From the NCBI RefSeq assembly GCF_019974135.1, contig NZ_AP025017.1:1426001-1490000 (forward strand): a DNA stretch of 64,000 nucleotides, in the 5' to 3' direction. A program made the position numbers and the translations under genes. Shown piece by piece: positions 8,147 through 17,486 of the stretch. Source of the DNA: Actinomyces capricornis. Lineage in GTDB: Bacteria; Actinomycetota; Actinomycetes; Actinomycetales; Actinomycetaceae. Within the stretch, counting starts at the first letter, position 1, and every line of letters starts with the position of its first letter. The notes under the pieces are model-generated. The model ran no database searches. It saw only the letters and a program-made list of their open reading frames with translations, and was not told where the DNA came from.

Positions 8147-9067
8147 GTGAAGGATTCTCTGCACGACTACATGAAGGTCGGTATCGTCCACTTCATGGCC
8201 TACCCCTTCGCCCTCAGTGGCGAGGGAAGGATCGCGGAATCAGTGGCCGAGATCGTCGAGGACGAGTTCTTCGACGAGATCGAGATCACCCGCGTCAATG
8301 ACCAGGCCGAGCGCGACGCCGTCAAGGGCCTGCTGGCCAGTTCCGGCATGACCGTGGGATTCGGGGCCCAGCCCTACATCCTCAAGGGCAAGCTGGACCT
8401 GAACTCCACCCATGAGGAGGAGCGCAGCAAGGCCATCGACACCCTGAAGTCGGCCATCGACCAGGCCTACGAGGTCGGTGCCGGCAAGCTCGGCTTCCTG
8501 TCGGGCCCCAAGCCGCCCGCGCAGGACCGGGACCGGGCCCTGGAGCTGCTGGCCGACTCCATCATCGAGCTGGGCCGGTACGCCAAGTCCAAGGGCGACC
8601 TGGTGCTCTCCCTGGAGACCTTCGACGACTCCACCGACAAGAAGGCGCTCATCGGCACCAACCGGCTGGCCTGCGAGCTGGCCTACGAGGTGCGCAAGGC
8701 CATCCCGGACTTCGGCCTCATGGTGGACCTGTCCCACCTGCCCATGCAGGGCGAGACCATCCGCCAGGCGCTGAGCGCCACCGAGGAGTTCATCAACCAC
8801 GCCCACATCGGCAACTGCGTCATCCGCGACACCCAGGACCCCGCCTACGGCGACCTCCACCCCCACTTCGGGCACCCCAAGGGCGAGAACAACGTGCCGC
8901 AGGTGCGGGACTTCCTGCGCGGACTGCTGGACATCGGCTACCTGCGCGAGGACGCCCCCGAGCGCAGCGTCGTGGCCTTTGAGGTCCAGCCGCTGGGCGA
9001 CCAGCGCACCGCCGTCATCATCGCCGAGGCCAAGCGCGTCCTGCGCGAGGCCTGGCGCATCCTGTGA
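8147..9067 (+). CDS. Xylose isomerase-like TIM-barrel protein (sugar epimerase/isomerase family)
   Basis: A 306-residue protein of the AP endonuclease family 2 / xylose isomerase-like TIM-barrel superfamily. Typical strand ends carrying metal ligands are visible: LSLETFDD, GLMVDLSHLPMQGETI, HAHIGNCV and VVAFEVQP. Start GTG 8147 is supported by AAGGAG 8 nt upstream. In the E. coli allantoin regulon a related protein, hydroxypyruvate isomerase (Hyi), sits next to gcl and glxR, and this gene occupies the same position. It is longer and lacks an obvious Hyi N-terminus, so it may isomerise or epimerise a different hydroxy-keto compound, perhaps one handled by the adjacent split transketolase. The family is clear, the reaction is not. 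Confidence 0.75.
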   Translation: MKDSLHDYMKVGIVHFMAYPFALSGEGRIAESVAEIVEDEFFDEIEITRVNDQAERDAVKGLLASSGMTVGFGAQPYILKGKLDLNSTHEEERSKAIDTLKSAIDQAYEVGAGKLGFLSGPKPPAQDRDRALELLADSIIELGRYAKSKGDLVLSLETFDDSTDKKALIGTNRLACELAYEVRKAIPDFGLMVDLSHLPMQGETIRQALSATEEFINHAHIGNCVIRDTQDPAYGDLHPHFGHPKGENNVPQVRDFLRGLLDIGYLREDAPERSVVAFEVQPLGDQRTAVIIAEAKRVLREAWRIL

Positions 9068-9086
9068 CGGGTCGGGGGGCATGATG

Positions 9087-10046
9087 ATGACGCACAGCGG
9101 CGCAGCCGGTCCCAGCGGGCAGGGGGGCCCGGAGGGCCACGCCGGCGCCCCGCCGCGGACCATCGGATTCGTCGGCCTGGGAGCCATGGGCCTGCCCATG
9201 GCCCTGCGGCTCCTGGAGGCCGGCTACCGGGTCCGCGGGGGCTCGCGCGACGCCCAGCGCCTGGAGCGCTTCACGGCGGCCGGGGGCCGGGCCTGCGCCA
9301 CCCTGACCGAGACCCTCCAGGGGGCCGACGTCGTCATCACCATGCTCCCCGACGGCGCCGTCGTCAGCGAGGTCATGGAGCAGGACGGCGGCGTGGCGCA
9401 GACCGTGCCCGCCGGCACCCTGCTCATCGACATGACCACCGCCAGCCCCCGGGAGGCGAGCGCACTGGCCGACCGGGGCGGGGAGCTGGGGATCGAGGTC
9501 CTCGACGCACCCGTCTCCGGCGGCGTCAAGGGCGCGCAGGCCGGGACCCTGACCATCATGGTGGGGGGATCCGAGCAGGCCCTGGAGCGCGCCCGGCCGC
9601 TCCTGGAGGCCATGGGCACCACGATCACGCACCTGGGGCCCGCCGGCTCGGGGCAGGTGGCCAAGGCCGCCAACCAGATGATCGTCGGCGCCGGCCTGGT
9701 GGCCCTGGGCGAGGCGGTCGTGCTGCTGGAGGCCAGCGGCCTGGACGCCGAGCGCGCGCTGTCGGCCCTGTCCGGCGGCCTCGCGGGCTCACGGATCATG
9801 GAGGTCAAGGCCCCCACCATCCTCTCCCGGGACTTCACCCCGACCTTCACCGCAGGGCTTCACGCCAAGGACATGAGAATCGCCCAGGACCTGGCCGGCT
9901 CGCTCGGCTGCGTCCTGCCCGTTTCCGAGACGGTCACCCAGACGCTCAATGCCGCTGTCGCCAATGGGCTGGCCGACCTGGACCACGCTGCGGTGGTCCG
10001 GGTGACAGAACTGCTCAGCGGCACCCACCGTAACGACCGGAAGTGA
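9087..10046 (+). CDS. glxR: 2-hydroxy-3-oxopropionate (tartronate semialdehyde) reductase
   Basis: An approximately 319-residue beta-hydroxyacid dehydrogenase. After a 24-residue Gly/Pro-rich extension comes the Rossmann motif TIGFVGLGAMGLPMA, then DAPVSGGVKGAQAGTL (substrate loop) and GSGQVAKAANQMIV with the catalytic lysine. The family reduces tartronate semialdehyde to D-glycerate with NAD(P)H or oxidises 3-hydroxyisobutyrate; position 6 nt before glyoxylate carboligase points strongly to the former. Three consecutive ATGs (9081, 9084, 9087) follow a GGGGGG stretch; the last gives the best spacing. The frame continues upstream into the previous gene, which is not coding in that frame. Confidence 0.88.
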   Translation: MTHSGAAGPSGQGGPEGHAGAPPRTIGFVGLGAMGLPMALRLLEAGYRVRGGSRDAQRLERFTAAGGRACATLTETLQGADVVITMLPDGAVVSEVMEQDGGVAQTVPAGTLLIDMTTASPREASALADRGGELGIEVLDAPVSGGVKGAQAGTLTIMVGGSEQALERARPLLEAMGTTITHLGPAGSGQVAKAANQMIVGAGLVALGEAVVLLEASGLDAERALSALSGGLAGSRIMEVKAPTILSRDFTPTFTAGLHAKDMRIAQDLAGSLGCVLPVSETVTQTLNAAVANGLADLDHAAVVRVTELLSGTHRNDRK

Positions 10047-10052
10047 GAAGTC

Positions 10053-11840
10053 ATGGCACGAATGCGAGCAGTTGACGCGATCGCCCTCATCCTGGAGAAG
10101 GAGGGTGCCACTCAGGCCTTCGGCGTGCCCGGGGCGGCGATCAACCCCCTGTACTCGGCGATGAAGCAGCACGGCGGCATCCGGCACATCCTGGCCCGTC
10201 ACGTCGAGGCCGCCTCCCACATGGCCGAGGGCTACACCAGGACGCGCGCGGGCAACATCGGCGTGTGCATCGGAACCTCGGGGCCGGGCGGGACCGACAT
10301 GGTCACCGGCCTGTACTCGGCCAGCGCCGACTCCATCCCGATCCTGTGCCTGACCGGGCAGGCCACCGTCCCCATGCTCCACAAGGAGGAGTTCCAGGCC
10401 GTCGACATCGCCTCAGTGGCGGCCCCGGTGACCAAGATGGCGGTCACCGTCCTGGAGCCCGCGCAGATCCCCGGCACCTTCGCCAAGGCCTTCCAGCTCA
10501 TGCGCTCCGACCGCCCCGGGCCGGTCCTCATCGACCTGCCCCTGGACGTCCAGATGGCCGAGATCGACTTCGACATCGACGCCTACGAGCCCCTGCCGGT
10601 CACCCGCCCGGCCATGTCCCGCCACCAGGCCGAGCGCATCCTGGACATGCTCGACGCCGCCGAGCACCCCGTGCTCATCGCCGGCGGCGGCATCATCAAC
10701 GCCGATGCCTCTGAGGACCTCGTGGCCCTGGCCGAGTACCTCGGCGTCCCGGTCATCTCCACCCTCATGGGGTGGGGCTCCATCCCCGACGACCACCGGC
10801 TGGCCCAGGGGATGGCCGGCATCCAGACCTCCCAGCGCTACGCCAACGCCACCTTCCTGGCCTCCGACCTGGTCATCGGCGTGGGCAACCGGTGGGCGGC
10901 CCGGCACACCGGCAACATCGACGTCTACCGCGAGGGCCGCCGCTTCGTGCACATCGACATCGAGGCCACCCAGATCGGCCGGGTCTTCCCGCCCGACTTC
11001 TGGTCCGTCTCCGATGCCGGTGCGGCGCTGCGCACCCTGCTGGAGGTCGCCCAGGAGCGCTACGGCGCCCCCTTGGAGCGCTACGGGGCCTGGGTGGAGG
11101 AGTGCAACGAGCGCAAGTCCACCCTGCTGCGCAGGACCCACTTCGACAACGTGCCCATGAAGCCGCAGCGGGTGTACGAGGAGATGTGCCGCGCCTTCGG
11201 CCCCGAGACCCGCTACGTCACCACCATCGGGCTGTCCCAGATCGCAGCCGCCCAGATGCTGCACGTCTACCGCCCCCGGCACTGGGTCAATGCGGGTCAG
11301 GCCGGCCCCCTGGGCTGGACCGTCCCGGCTGCCATCGGGGCGTCCGTGGCCGACCCCGACACCCCGGTGGTGGCACTGTCGGGCGACTACGACTTCCAGT
11401 TCCTCATCGAGGAGCTCGCCGTGGCCGCCCAGTTCCAGATCCCCTACGTGCACGTGGTGGTCAACAACGCCTACCTGGGGCTCATCCGCCAGGCCCAGCG
11501 CAACTTCGACATGGACTACCAGGTCCAGCTCTCCTTCGAGAACATCAATGCTCCTGCCACCGAGGGCTACGGGGTGGATCACGTCGGTGTCGTTGAGGCC
11601 CTGGGCTGCCGGGCCATCCGCGTGCGCACCCCCGAGGAGCTGGCCGAGGCGCTGGCCACCGCCCGCCAGATCGCCGAGAAGGACCGTGTCCCGGTGGTGG
11701 TCGAGGCCATCCTTGAGCGAGTCACCAACATCTCCATGGGTGTGGCTATCGATGCGGTCAACGAGTTCGAGGACATCGCCGAGGATCCGGCGGTCGACGC
11801 CCCCCAGGCGGTGGGCCTGCGCGGGGCCGACTCCGCCTGA
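10053..11840 (+). CDS. gcl: Glyoxylate carboligase (tartronate-semialdehyde synthase)
   Basis: A 595-residue TPP enzyme joining two glyoxylates to tartronate semialdehyde plus CO2. It is recognisably close to E. coli Gcl over its whole length: [10 protein letters not shown] at the N-terminus, [83 protein letters not shown] [27 protein letters not shown] and ERVTNISMG. Residue 51 is valine where acetohydroxyacid synthases have the TPP-activating glutamate, a hallmark of Gcl. It is cytoplasmic and FAD-binding by homology. Its product goes to the reductase encoded 6 nt upstream. Its presence shows that glyoxylate is an end product of this operon. Confidence 0.96.
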   Translation: MARMRAVDAIALILEKEGATQAFGVPGAAINPLYSAMKQHGGIRHILARHVEAASHMAEGYTRTRAGNIGVCIGTSGPGGTDMVTGLYSASADSIPILCLTGQATVPMLHKEEFQAVDIASVAAPVTKMAVTVLEPAQIPGTFAKAFQLMRSDRPGPVLIDLPLDVQMAEIDFDIDAYEPLPVTRPAMSRHQAERILDMLDAAEHPVLIAGGGIINADASEDLVALAEYLGVPVISTLMGWGSIPDDHRLAQGMAGIQTSQRYANATFLASDLVIGVGNRWAARHTGNIDVYREGRRFVHIDIEATQIGRVFPPDFWSVSDAGAALRTLLEVAQERYGAPLERYGAWVEECNERKSTLLRRTHFDNVPMKPQRVYEEMCRAFGPETRYVTTIGLSQIAAAQMLHVYRPRHWVNAGQAGPLGWTVPAAIGASVADPDTPVVALSGDYDFQFLIEELAVAAQFQIPYVHVVVNNAYLGLIRQAQRNFDMDYQVQLSFENINAPATEGYGVDHVGVVEALGCRAIRVRTPEELAEALATARQIAEKDRVPVVVEAILERVTNISMGVAIDAVNEFEDIAEDPAVDAPQAVGLRGADSA

Positions 11841-11967
11841 CCCGACAGACGAGCAGATCCCAGGGGCGCCGTGGCGACGGCGGTGCCCCTGGGGCACTGC
11901 ACCCTGAGAAGAATCCACATCCGATCATCCACTTTCATTTCCCTACAACGGCGTGAGGAGAAACCAG

Positions 11968-13473
11968 ATGAAAGCCGTGGAAGTTGACCGAGAAGAGCTG
12001 AGCCGCGGTGACGCGGACGGACGACTATTCAATGACGACCTGGCCCCTGCCCGGCCCGGTGACCGCACATGGAACAGCTACTCCCTGTTCTCCCTGTGGA
12101 TGAATGACGCCCACAACGCCTCGAACTACACCTTCGCCGCCGCCCTGTTCATCGGGACGGGCGCGCTCATGGGCATGACCCCCTTGGCGATCGTCATCGG
12201 CGTGCTCGTGGCCACCCTCATCATCTTCGGGGCCTGCTGCATCTCGGGGCTCATGGGCTACGAGACCGGTGCCCCCTACCCCGTCATCTCCCGCGTGACC
12301 TGGGGCGTGTGGGGTGCGAACTTCCCCGCCGTCGTGCGTGGGATCGTGGCCATCGCCTGGTACGGCATCCAGACCTACCTGGCATCGATCTCCCTGGAGC
12401 TGCTGCTCATGCGGATCATCCCGGCGATGCAGACCTGGGACGCCTCCATCCTGGGGCTGCGGGCCTCGGGGTGGCTGGCCTTCCTGGCACTGTCGGCGAT
12501 CCAGCTGTTCATCGTGTGGCGCGGCATGGATGCGGTGCGCCACTTCCAGGGCCTGGCCGGCCCCATCATCTGGGTCATCATGATCGGCCTGGGCGTGTGG
12601 ATGCTGTGGCAGGCCGACTGGAAGTTCGACTGGATGGCCAATGCCGACGGCATCACACCCCCGCTGGGCCACCAGGTCTACCAGGTCTTCGTCACCGTCG
12701 GCCTGACGGTGGGGACACTGGCGACCCTCATGCTCAACTTCTCCGACTTCGCCCGCTACGCGCCCAGCGCCCGCTCCATGGTCCTGGGCAACGCCCTGGG
12801 CCTGCCCCTGAACTGGACCGCCTTCGCCATGACCTCCGTGCTGTGCTCGGCGGCCGCCATCGAGGTCTACGGCGAGGCCTTCCACGACCCCGGCGACCTG
12901 CTGGCGCGCATTGATAACGACCTGGTCTTCTACGTGGTGAGCGTCGGATTCATCGTGGCCACCATCGGGGTCAATATTGTGGCCAACTTCGTGTCGGCCG
13001 CCTTCGACCTGTCCAATGTCCACCCCAAGCACATCTCCTTCCGGGTGGGCGGGATCGTCGCGGTCATCGCCTCCATCGTGGTCACCCCGTGGAACCTCTA
13101 CGGCAGCCCGACGGCGATCACCTACTTCCTGGGGTCCCTGGGCGCCCTGCTGGGCCCCTTCTTCGGCATCCTGGTGCTCGACTACTTCTACTACAAGCGC
13201 TCCCGGGTCGACCTGCGCGACCTGTACTCCCCCAAGGAGGAGGGGCGCTACTACTACCAGCGGGGGTTCAACATGAACGCCGTCGTGGCCTTCATCCCCG
13301 CGGCGCTCGTGGCCCTGGGCATCGCGCTGCTGCCCTTCGAGCTGTGCCGTGAGCTGGCGCCCTTCTCCTGGTTCATCGCCGCGCCCCTGGGCGCGCTGTG
13401 CTACTGGGCGGTGATGAGCGCCCGCGGCGAGCGCCCCGACCCTGTCGTGGCGCAGGCCGACGCGAAGGGCTGA
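11968..13473 (+). CDS. NCS1 family permease, second copy
   Basis: A 501-residue NCS1 symporter paralogous to the permease at 1814: LFNDDLAPARPGDRTW, YSLFSLWMNDAHNASNYTFAA, TPWNLYGSP and about 12 hydrophobic segments. ATG 11968 follows GAGGAG at 7 nt; a GTG at 11953 in the same frame is less likely because it would place the ribosome site inside the gene. It is separated from gcl by 127 nt and followed by a strong hairpin, so it is probably the last gene of the operon. Having two divergent NCS1 carriers suggests uptake of two related compounds (for example allantoin and another hydantoin or purine), which cannot be resolved from sequence. Confidence 0.9.
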   Translation: MKAVEVDREELSRGDADGRLFNDDLAPARPGDRTWNSYSLFSLWMNDAHNASNYTFAAALFIGTGALMGMTPLAIVIGVLVATLIIFGACCISGLMGYETGAPYPVISRVTWGVWGANFPAVVRGIVAIAWYGIQTYLASISLELLLMRIIPAMQTWDASILGLRASGWLAFLALSAIQLFIVWRGMDAVRHFQGLAGPIIWVIMIGLGVWMLWQADWKFDWMANADGITPPLGHQVYQVFVTVGLTVGTLATLMLNFSDFARYAPSARSMVLGNALGLPLNWTAFAMTSVLCSAAAIEVYGEAFHDPGDLLARIDNDLVFYVVSVGFIVATIGVNIVANFVSAAFDLSNVHPKHISFRVGGIVAVIASIVVTPWNLYGSPTAITYFLGSLGALLGPFFGILVLDYFYYKRSRVDLRDLYSPKEEGRYYYQRGFNMNAVVAFIPAALVALGIALLPFELCRELAPFSWFIAAPLGALCYWAVMSARGERPDPVVAQADAKG

Positions 13474-13514
13474 GGGCCCGCAGAGTGCTGGGCCCCAGCA
13501 GTGCGCCGGGTGTC

Positions 13515-13556
13515 CCGGGCGCCGTCGGGAGAGCATCCGTTCCCGACGGCGCCCGG
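13515..13556 (+). terminator. Perfect 16-bp hairpin after the catabolic operon
   Basis: Arms 13515-13530 and 13541-13556 are exact reverse complements (core GGCGCCGTCGGGA), with a 10-nt loop GAGCATCCGT, 41 nt after the NCS1 stop codon. There is no T-tract, as is usual in high-GC actinobacteria. It probably ends the operon starting before position 1. Nothing else is evident in 13474-13758. Confidence 0.7.
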
Positions 13557-13758
13557 TGCCTGTGCGCGCAGGGCCGATGCGGTGCCAGCCCCATGCAGGC
13601 CCCGTGCCGCGGGGCCCGCCACGGGGAGCACCATGGGGGCTGGGGGCCGCACGCACTGGGAGTACCGGCGTGTCAAGGGGACTCCTGCCCGCCGCGACGG
13701 GGCCGGTGAGCGGGCTGATCCGCCGCGGGACCACGCGGGCGGGGCGCATACTGCGTCC

Positions 13759-14622
13759 GTGCCGCCAGCCGTACGACTTCCCTTCACCCGCGCCGAGCTC
13801 ATCGGCCGCAGGCTCGTGCAGTTCGCGATCATCGAGCTGGCATGCTGCGCCTTCCCCATCGCGATCTTCGCGGGCCTGGCGGTCTCCATGCTCGTGTGGA
13901 GCGCCGTGGAGATGCCCCTGGAGCGCTACGACGCCCTGCTCATCTACGTGGTCATCGTCCAGATCGCCTTCGTGGCGCTGAAGCTGGAGACCCGGCGGGA
14001 GCTGGGGGTCATCTGCGCCTTCCACCTCATCGGCCTGGCCCTGGAGGTCTTCAAGGTCCATATCGGGTCCTGGGCCTACCCCGATGCGGCAGTGGTGCGC
14101 CTGGGCGGTGTCCCGCTGTTCTCCGGCTTCATGTACGCCTCGGTCGGCTCCTACATCTGCCAGGCCTTCCGGCGCTTCGACCTGCATGTGGGGGGATTCA
14201 GGTGGTGGCCGGTGAGCATCCTGGCGGTCCTGGCCTACCTGAACTTCTTCACCCATCACGTCATCGTCGACCTCCGCTGGGCCATCGCCCTGGGCTTCGT
14301 GGCGGCCCTGTGGGGCTCCACCGTGCACTTCACGGTGGGCGGGGATCGCTACTGGATGCCGACGGCACTGTCCTTCGTCCTCATCGGCTTCTTCCTGTGG
14401 GTGGCCGAGAATCTGGCCACCGGACTCAGCGCGTGGCGCTACCCCGACCAGGCTGAGGGGTGGCACCTGGTGCACGCCGGGAAGTTCGGCAGCTGGGCGC
14501 TGCTCATCTCCCTGAGCTTCGTGCTGGTCGCCGCCGTCAAGGCCCGGGAGGGGACCCTCTACGGCAGCGGTTTGCCCCGAGTCGTGCGCGGGCGCCTGGA
14601 GCGGGGCGAGGCCCCCCGGTAG
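13759..14622 (+). CDS. DUF817 family membrane protein
   Basis: A 287-residue integral membrane protein of the DUF817 (YoaT-like) family, with about eight hydrophobic helices and conserved motifs KLETRRELGVICAFHLIGLALEVFKVHIGSW, MYASVGSYICQAFRRF, FFTHHV and WVAENLATGLSAW. Function is unknown. The frame is open from 13501, but the first 86 residues of that reading are low-complexity and basic, so GTG 13759 is preferred; it gives normal family length and lies 6 nt after CATACT, a -10-like hexamer, fitting a leaderless transcript. It stands alone between two hairpins and does not appear to belong to the ureide operon. Confidence 0.82.
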   Translation: MPPAVRLPFTRAELIGRRLVQFAIIELACCAFPIAIFAGLAVSMLVWSAVEMPLERYDALLIYVVIVQIAFVALKLETRRELGVICAFHLIGLALEVFKVHIGSWAYPDAAVVRLGGVPLFSGFMYASVGSYICQAFRRFDLHVGGFRWWPVSILAVLAYLNFFTHHVIVDLRWAIALGFVAALWGSTVHFTVGGDRYWMPTALSFVLIGFFLWVAENLATGLSAWRYPDQAEGWHLVHAGKFGSWALLISLSFVLVAAVKAREGTLYGSGLPRVVRGRLERGEAPR

Positions 14623-14665
14623 GGCCGGGCGGGCCCATTGCCTGCGGGGTGATGCGCATCCCGCT

Positions 14666-14727
14666 GGGTCACTCGTATTCCGCTGGGCCGGTAGGCCCCC
14701 GCTGAGCCAGCAGGATGCGAGTGACCC
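14666..14727 (+). terminator. Long imperfect stem-loop after the DUF817 gene
   Basis: Arms 14666-14686 and 14707-14727 pair over 21 positions with one mismatch and two G-U wobbles in plus-strand RNA (core GGGTCACTCG / CGAGTGACCC). The loop is about 20 nt. The stem lies 44 nt after the DUF817 stop and is the likely terminator. The remaining sequence to 14917 shows no gene. Confidence 0.55.
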
Positions 14728-14917
14728 GGCACAACGCGGGAGATCCAGCGACGAGGGGCGCCGGTGCACTGATGGCGCGGCGGGGCAGGCCCACCGAGGG
14801 GCGGTGATTCCGGTGATCCCCGCGCCCGCGGGGCGAGCCGGGATCCACAGGCGCGGCTCCTGCAGGTGCCGTCCACAGCCCTGGAGCTCACCCGAGCGCA
14901 GGGAGCCCCGGCGGTCC

Positions 14918-14923
14918 TAGCGT
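14918..14923 (+). promoter_or_regulatory. -10-like hexamer for a leaderless transcript
   Basis: TAGCGT followed by exactly 6 nt and ATG 14930, with no ribosome-binding sequence in between. The same geometry recurs at several other genes here. It is inferred to be the promoter of the WXG-like/hydrolase pair. Confidence 0.45.
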
Positions 14924-14929
14924 CGTGCC

Positions 14930-15163
14930 ATGAGTCTTGACCTGATGCTCGCCGACGGCGACTACGACACCGCCGTCACCCTCATGCCCACCACCGTGCC
15001 CCCCACCTGGAGCGGCGGGGCCGCCAGTGCCTTCCAGACCAGCCTGGACAGCGCGGTCCTGCTCCTGGGCGGTGTCTCGGGGCTGCTGGACATCGCGGCA
15101 CTGGCCGTCAAGGATCTCGACGGCGCCAGCGCCCAGTGCGTGGCGGTGAACGTCGATGGCTAG
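14930..15163 (+). CDS. WXG100-like small protein
   Basis: A 77-residue acidic protein, mostly helical by composition, with a Trp-Ser-Gly turn at residues 27-29 (TWSGGAASAFQTSLDSAV), the W-x-G helix-turn-helix signature of ESX/type VII secretion substrates. It is shorter than canonical WXG100 proteins (about 100 residues). Its stop codon overlaps the start of the next gene by 8 nt, so the two are translationally coupled and probably function together, like an ESX partner fused in context to a large effector. No EccC ATPase or other T7SS machinery is visible in the window. Confidence 0.6.
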   Translation: MSLDLMLADGDYDTAVTLMPTTVPPTWSGGAASAFQTSLDSAVLLLGGVSGLLDIAALAVKDLDGASAQCVAVNVDG

Positions 15164-17486
15164 CACCGCCACCGCCCCACCGGCCCCCACGGCCGGCAGC
15201 CCACGAGCCCCTGCAGGCTCCGGCACCGGCGTCTCCCCGGGATCGCTCCAGGGCGCCGCGACCCCCATGCTCACCCTGCCGGACCGCACCCCGGGCGAGC
15301 CCGCCCCCGCGCCGGCTCCCGGCCCGCCGCCGTCCCGCACTCCGACCCCGGGGGAGCCCGTCGCCGTGCCCACCCCCGTGCCGAGCCGGCCCGACCCAGG
15401 CTCGGGACGCCTGAGCGAGCCGGCCCCACAGCCGGGAGCGGCGCCGGTGGATCCCTCCCCGGACTCGGCGGGCGGCCTGCATGGGAACGCCCCGGATTCG
15501 GTGGGCAGCCTGCGTGGGCACGAGTGGAGCATCCCCTGGGCGGGCAGCGGCGCCGCGATCATCGTCAGCGGCGGCACCACCTCGGTGAGCACCGACGATC
15601 TGGATGCCACCGCCGGCTCCCTGATCCTGGCAGCCGACTCCCTCGATGATGCGCGCACCCATGCCCAGGCGGCCCTCAACGAGGTCCAGGCCCGGCCCGC
15701 ACCGGTGGTTCCCGACCCCACGCCCTCCACCCAGGTCAGCCGCTTCTTCGTCTGCCAGGACCCCTACTCCTCCGAGCCCGCCCCCATGGGGGCGATCTTT
15801 ACATGCACGCCGGGTGTGTCCGCCCCCACCTCACCGCTCGAGGGCCTGCCCGCCTTCACCGAGCCCGGCTCGCTCAGCTCCTGGGCACCGGGCCAATGGG
15901 ATCCGGCCACCACCTTCGAGCTGAAGAGATCCACCGCGGTGACTGCGCTGACGAGCCTCATCAGCGGGCCGGGATCGCTGCAGGACACCGCCTCGGTGCT
16001 GCGGGCCCTGGCCTCAGACCTCAGCGCCTGCTCCGAGCTCTACGGCCTGGCCGAGGGCTCGGCGACACCGGGAGGGGGCACCATGGGGCCGGTGGATATG
16101 CGGGCCTTCGACAACATGCTGCTCAACCGGGCGCTGTGGCCCGTCGTCGCCGGGGCCGGCCTCGCCCTCACCCCGGGGACCGATCTCTACCAGTGGATCC
16201 TCGATAACGTCTCAGAGAACGAGATGATACTGGCCGGGGTGCAGAGCCTGACCGTGCTGCTCAACGATCCCGCCACCGCTCAGTGGGTGAAGAACGACAT
16301 CGCCCGCCTCATCCTGCTCAGCAGCTGGCTGAGCCAGGCCAAGACCGGCCGGGAGGCGGTGACGATCCAGGCCTACCTGGCCGCGGTGGCCCAGCGCATC
16401 GACCCCTGGGTCAGTGAGCAGCTGCCCGAGACCACCCGGGTGGGCACCCGCACGGTGAGCACCGCCAGCCTCACTCCCATGCAGCGGGCCTGCCTCCACC
16501 TGGCCAACCTCTCCGGCCAGAGCGGGGCAACCCTCTTCGGCTCCCAGGTGGGTCTGAGCGTCAAGCCCGTCAACGGCAAGGGCTACTCCGTGCTGCCGCC
16601 CTCGCGTGAGGACCCCTACGGCCTGGGCACCCCCGTGGCCCCCGGCCTGCTGGGTGCCATGACGCCGGCTACCGCCCCGCGCACCATCTCCGAGACCATC
16701 AGTCATTCCCAGGACGTCCAGAGCGCCGGCAGCAAGATGCAGGGCGAGGGTCAGGAGGTCGGCGTCATCTCCATCCAGCGCACCGACCATGCTGATGGCA
16801 GGGTCTCCTGGACGGTCTACGTCCCGGGAACCACCGACTGGACCAGCGGGGACAACGAGCCCCAGGACCTGCTGACCAATCTGGAGGCAGTGGCCGGAGT
16901 GCCCACGGTCATGGAGAGCGCCGTGGTCACCGCCATGCGCCAGGCGGGGATCCAGCCAGGCCAGGAGGTCGCCCTCTACGGCCACTCCCAGGGCGGGATC
17001 ACCGTGTCCAACCTGGCCGCCGACCCCGCCATCCGGGAGCGCTACACCATCACCTCGGTCCTGACGGCCGGCAGCCCCACGGCGGAGGCCGACATCCCCG
17101 ACGACGTCCACGTCCTGCACGTGGAGAACACGGCAGACGCCGTGCCGGGCCTGGAGGGGGCGGCGACCCCCACCGCAGAGAACCGCCAGGTCGCGCTCGT
17201 CGACACCCACCAGATGGGTATCGAGGAGTACCCGCACGGCTCGGATGTCTACGCCCGGGCCACCCAGGGCATGGAGGAGGCCTATCCCGAGATCGCGCCG
17301 TGGAGCGAGGCCTTCAACCGGGTCACCGGCGCGGGGGAGGAGGGTGCGGTGACCACCGAGCAGGTCTTCGTCATCCAGCGGGAGCTGAACGACCCGGTCG
17401 GCCCGATCCACCGTCCGGGAAGCGGCCCTCCGCTGCTCCTGGGAACGGTCCCCAGGCTGCCCGGCTACGGCCCGGGCGCGGGCTAG
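15156..17486 (+). CDS. Large protein with C-terminal alpha/beta-hydrolase domain, possible T7SS-exported effector
   Basis: A 776-residue protein. Residues 1-110 are extremely Pro/Ala/Gly-rich (linker-like). The following region includes TDDLDATAGSLILAADSLDDARTHAQAAL, a helical segment like the second half of a WXG/PPE-type N-terminal module. The last 250 residues are an alpha/beta hydrolase: YVPGTTDW, nucleophile elbow GHSQGG (Ser611), a likely acid in NTADAVPG and a His in VDTHQMG, resembling the PE-PPE-type serine hydrolases. There is no classical signal peptide, consistent with export with the 14930 product, but that is inferred. The substrate may be a lipid or ester. The gene starts within the preceding stop codon. 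Confidence 0.65.
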   Translation: MASTATAPPAPTAGSPRAPAGSGTGVSPGSLQGAATPMLTLPDRTPGEPAPAPAPGPPPSRTPTPGEPVAVPTPVPSRPDPGSGRLSEPAPQPGAAPVDPSPDSAGGLHGNAPDSVGSLRGHEWSIPWAGSGAAIIVSGGTTSVSTDDLDATAGSLILAADSLDDARTHAQAALNEVQARPAPVVPDPTPSTQVSRFFVCQDPYSSEPAPMGAIFTCTPGVSAPTSPLEGLPAFTEPGSLSSWAPGQWDPATTFELKRSTAVTALTSLISGPGSLQDTASVLRALASDLSACSELYGLAEGSATPGGGTMGPVDMRAFDNMLLNRALWPVVAGAGLALTPGTDLYQWILDNVSENEMILAGVQSLTVLLNDPATAQWVKNDIARLILLSSWLSQAKTGREAVTIQAYLAAVAQRIDPWVSEQLPETTRVGTRTVSTASLTPMQRACLHLANLSGQSGATLFGSQVGLSVKPVNGKGYSVLPPSREDPYGLGTPVAPGLLGAMTPATAPRTISETISHSQDVQSAGSKMQGEGQEVGVISIQRTDHADGRVSWTVYVPGTTDWTSGDNEPQDLLTNLEAVAGVPTVMESAVVTAMRQAGIQPGQEVALYGHSQGGITVSNLAADPAIRERYTITSVLTAGSPTAEADIPDDVHVLHVENTADAVPGLEGAATPTAENRQVALVDTHQMGIEEYPHGSDVYARATQGMEEAYPEIAPWSEAFNRVTGAGEEGAVTTEQVFVIQRELNDPVGPIHRPGSGPPLLLGTVPRLPGYGPGAG

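Noticed and set aside
13501..13758. N-terminal extension of the DUF817 gene
   Set aside because: It begins inside a perfect terminator hairpin, is Arg/Pro/Ala-rich and not present in the family.
12025..14769. A 914-codon minus-strand open frame covering the NCS1 and DUF817 genes
   Set aside because: Composition is Gly/His/Asp-rich without domains, and both plus-strand genes beneath it match known membrane families.
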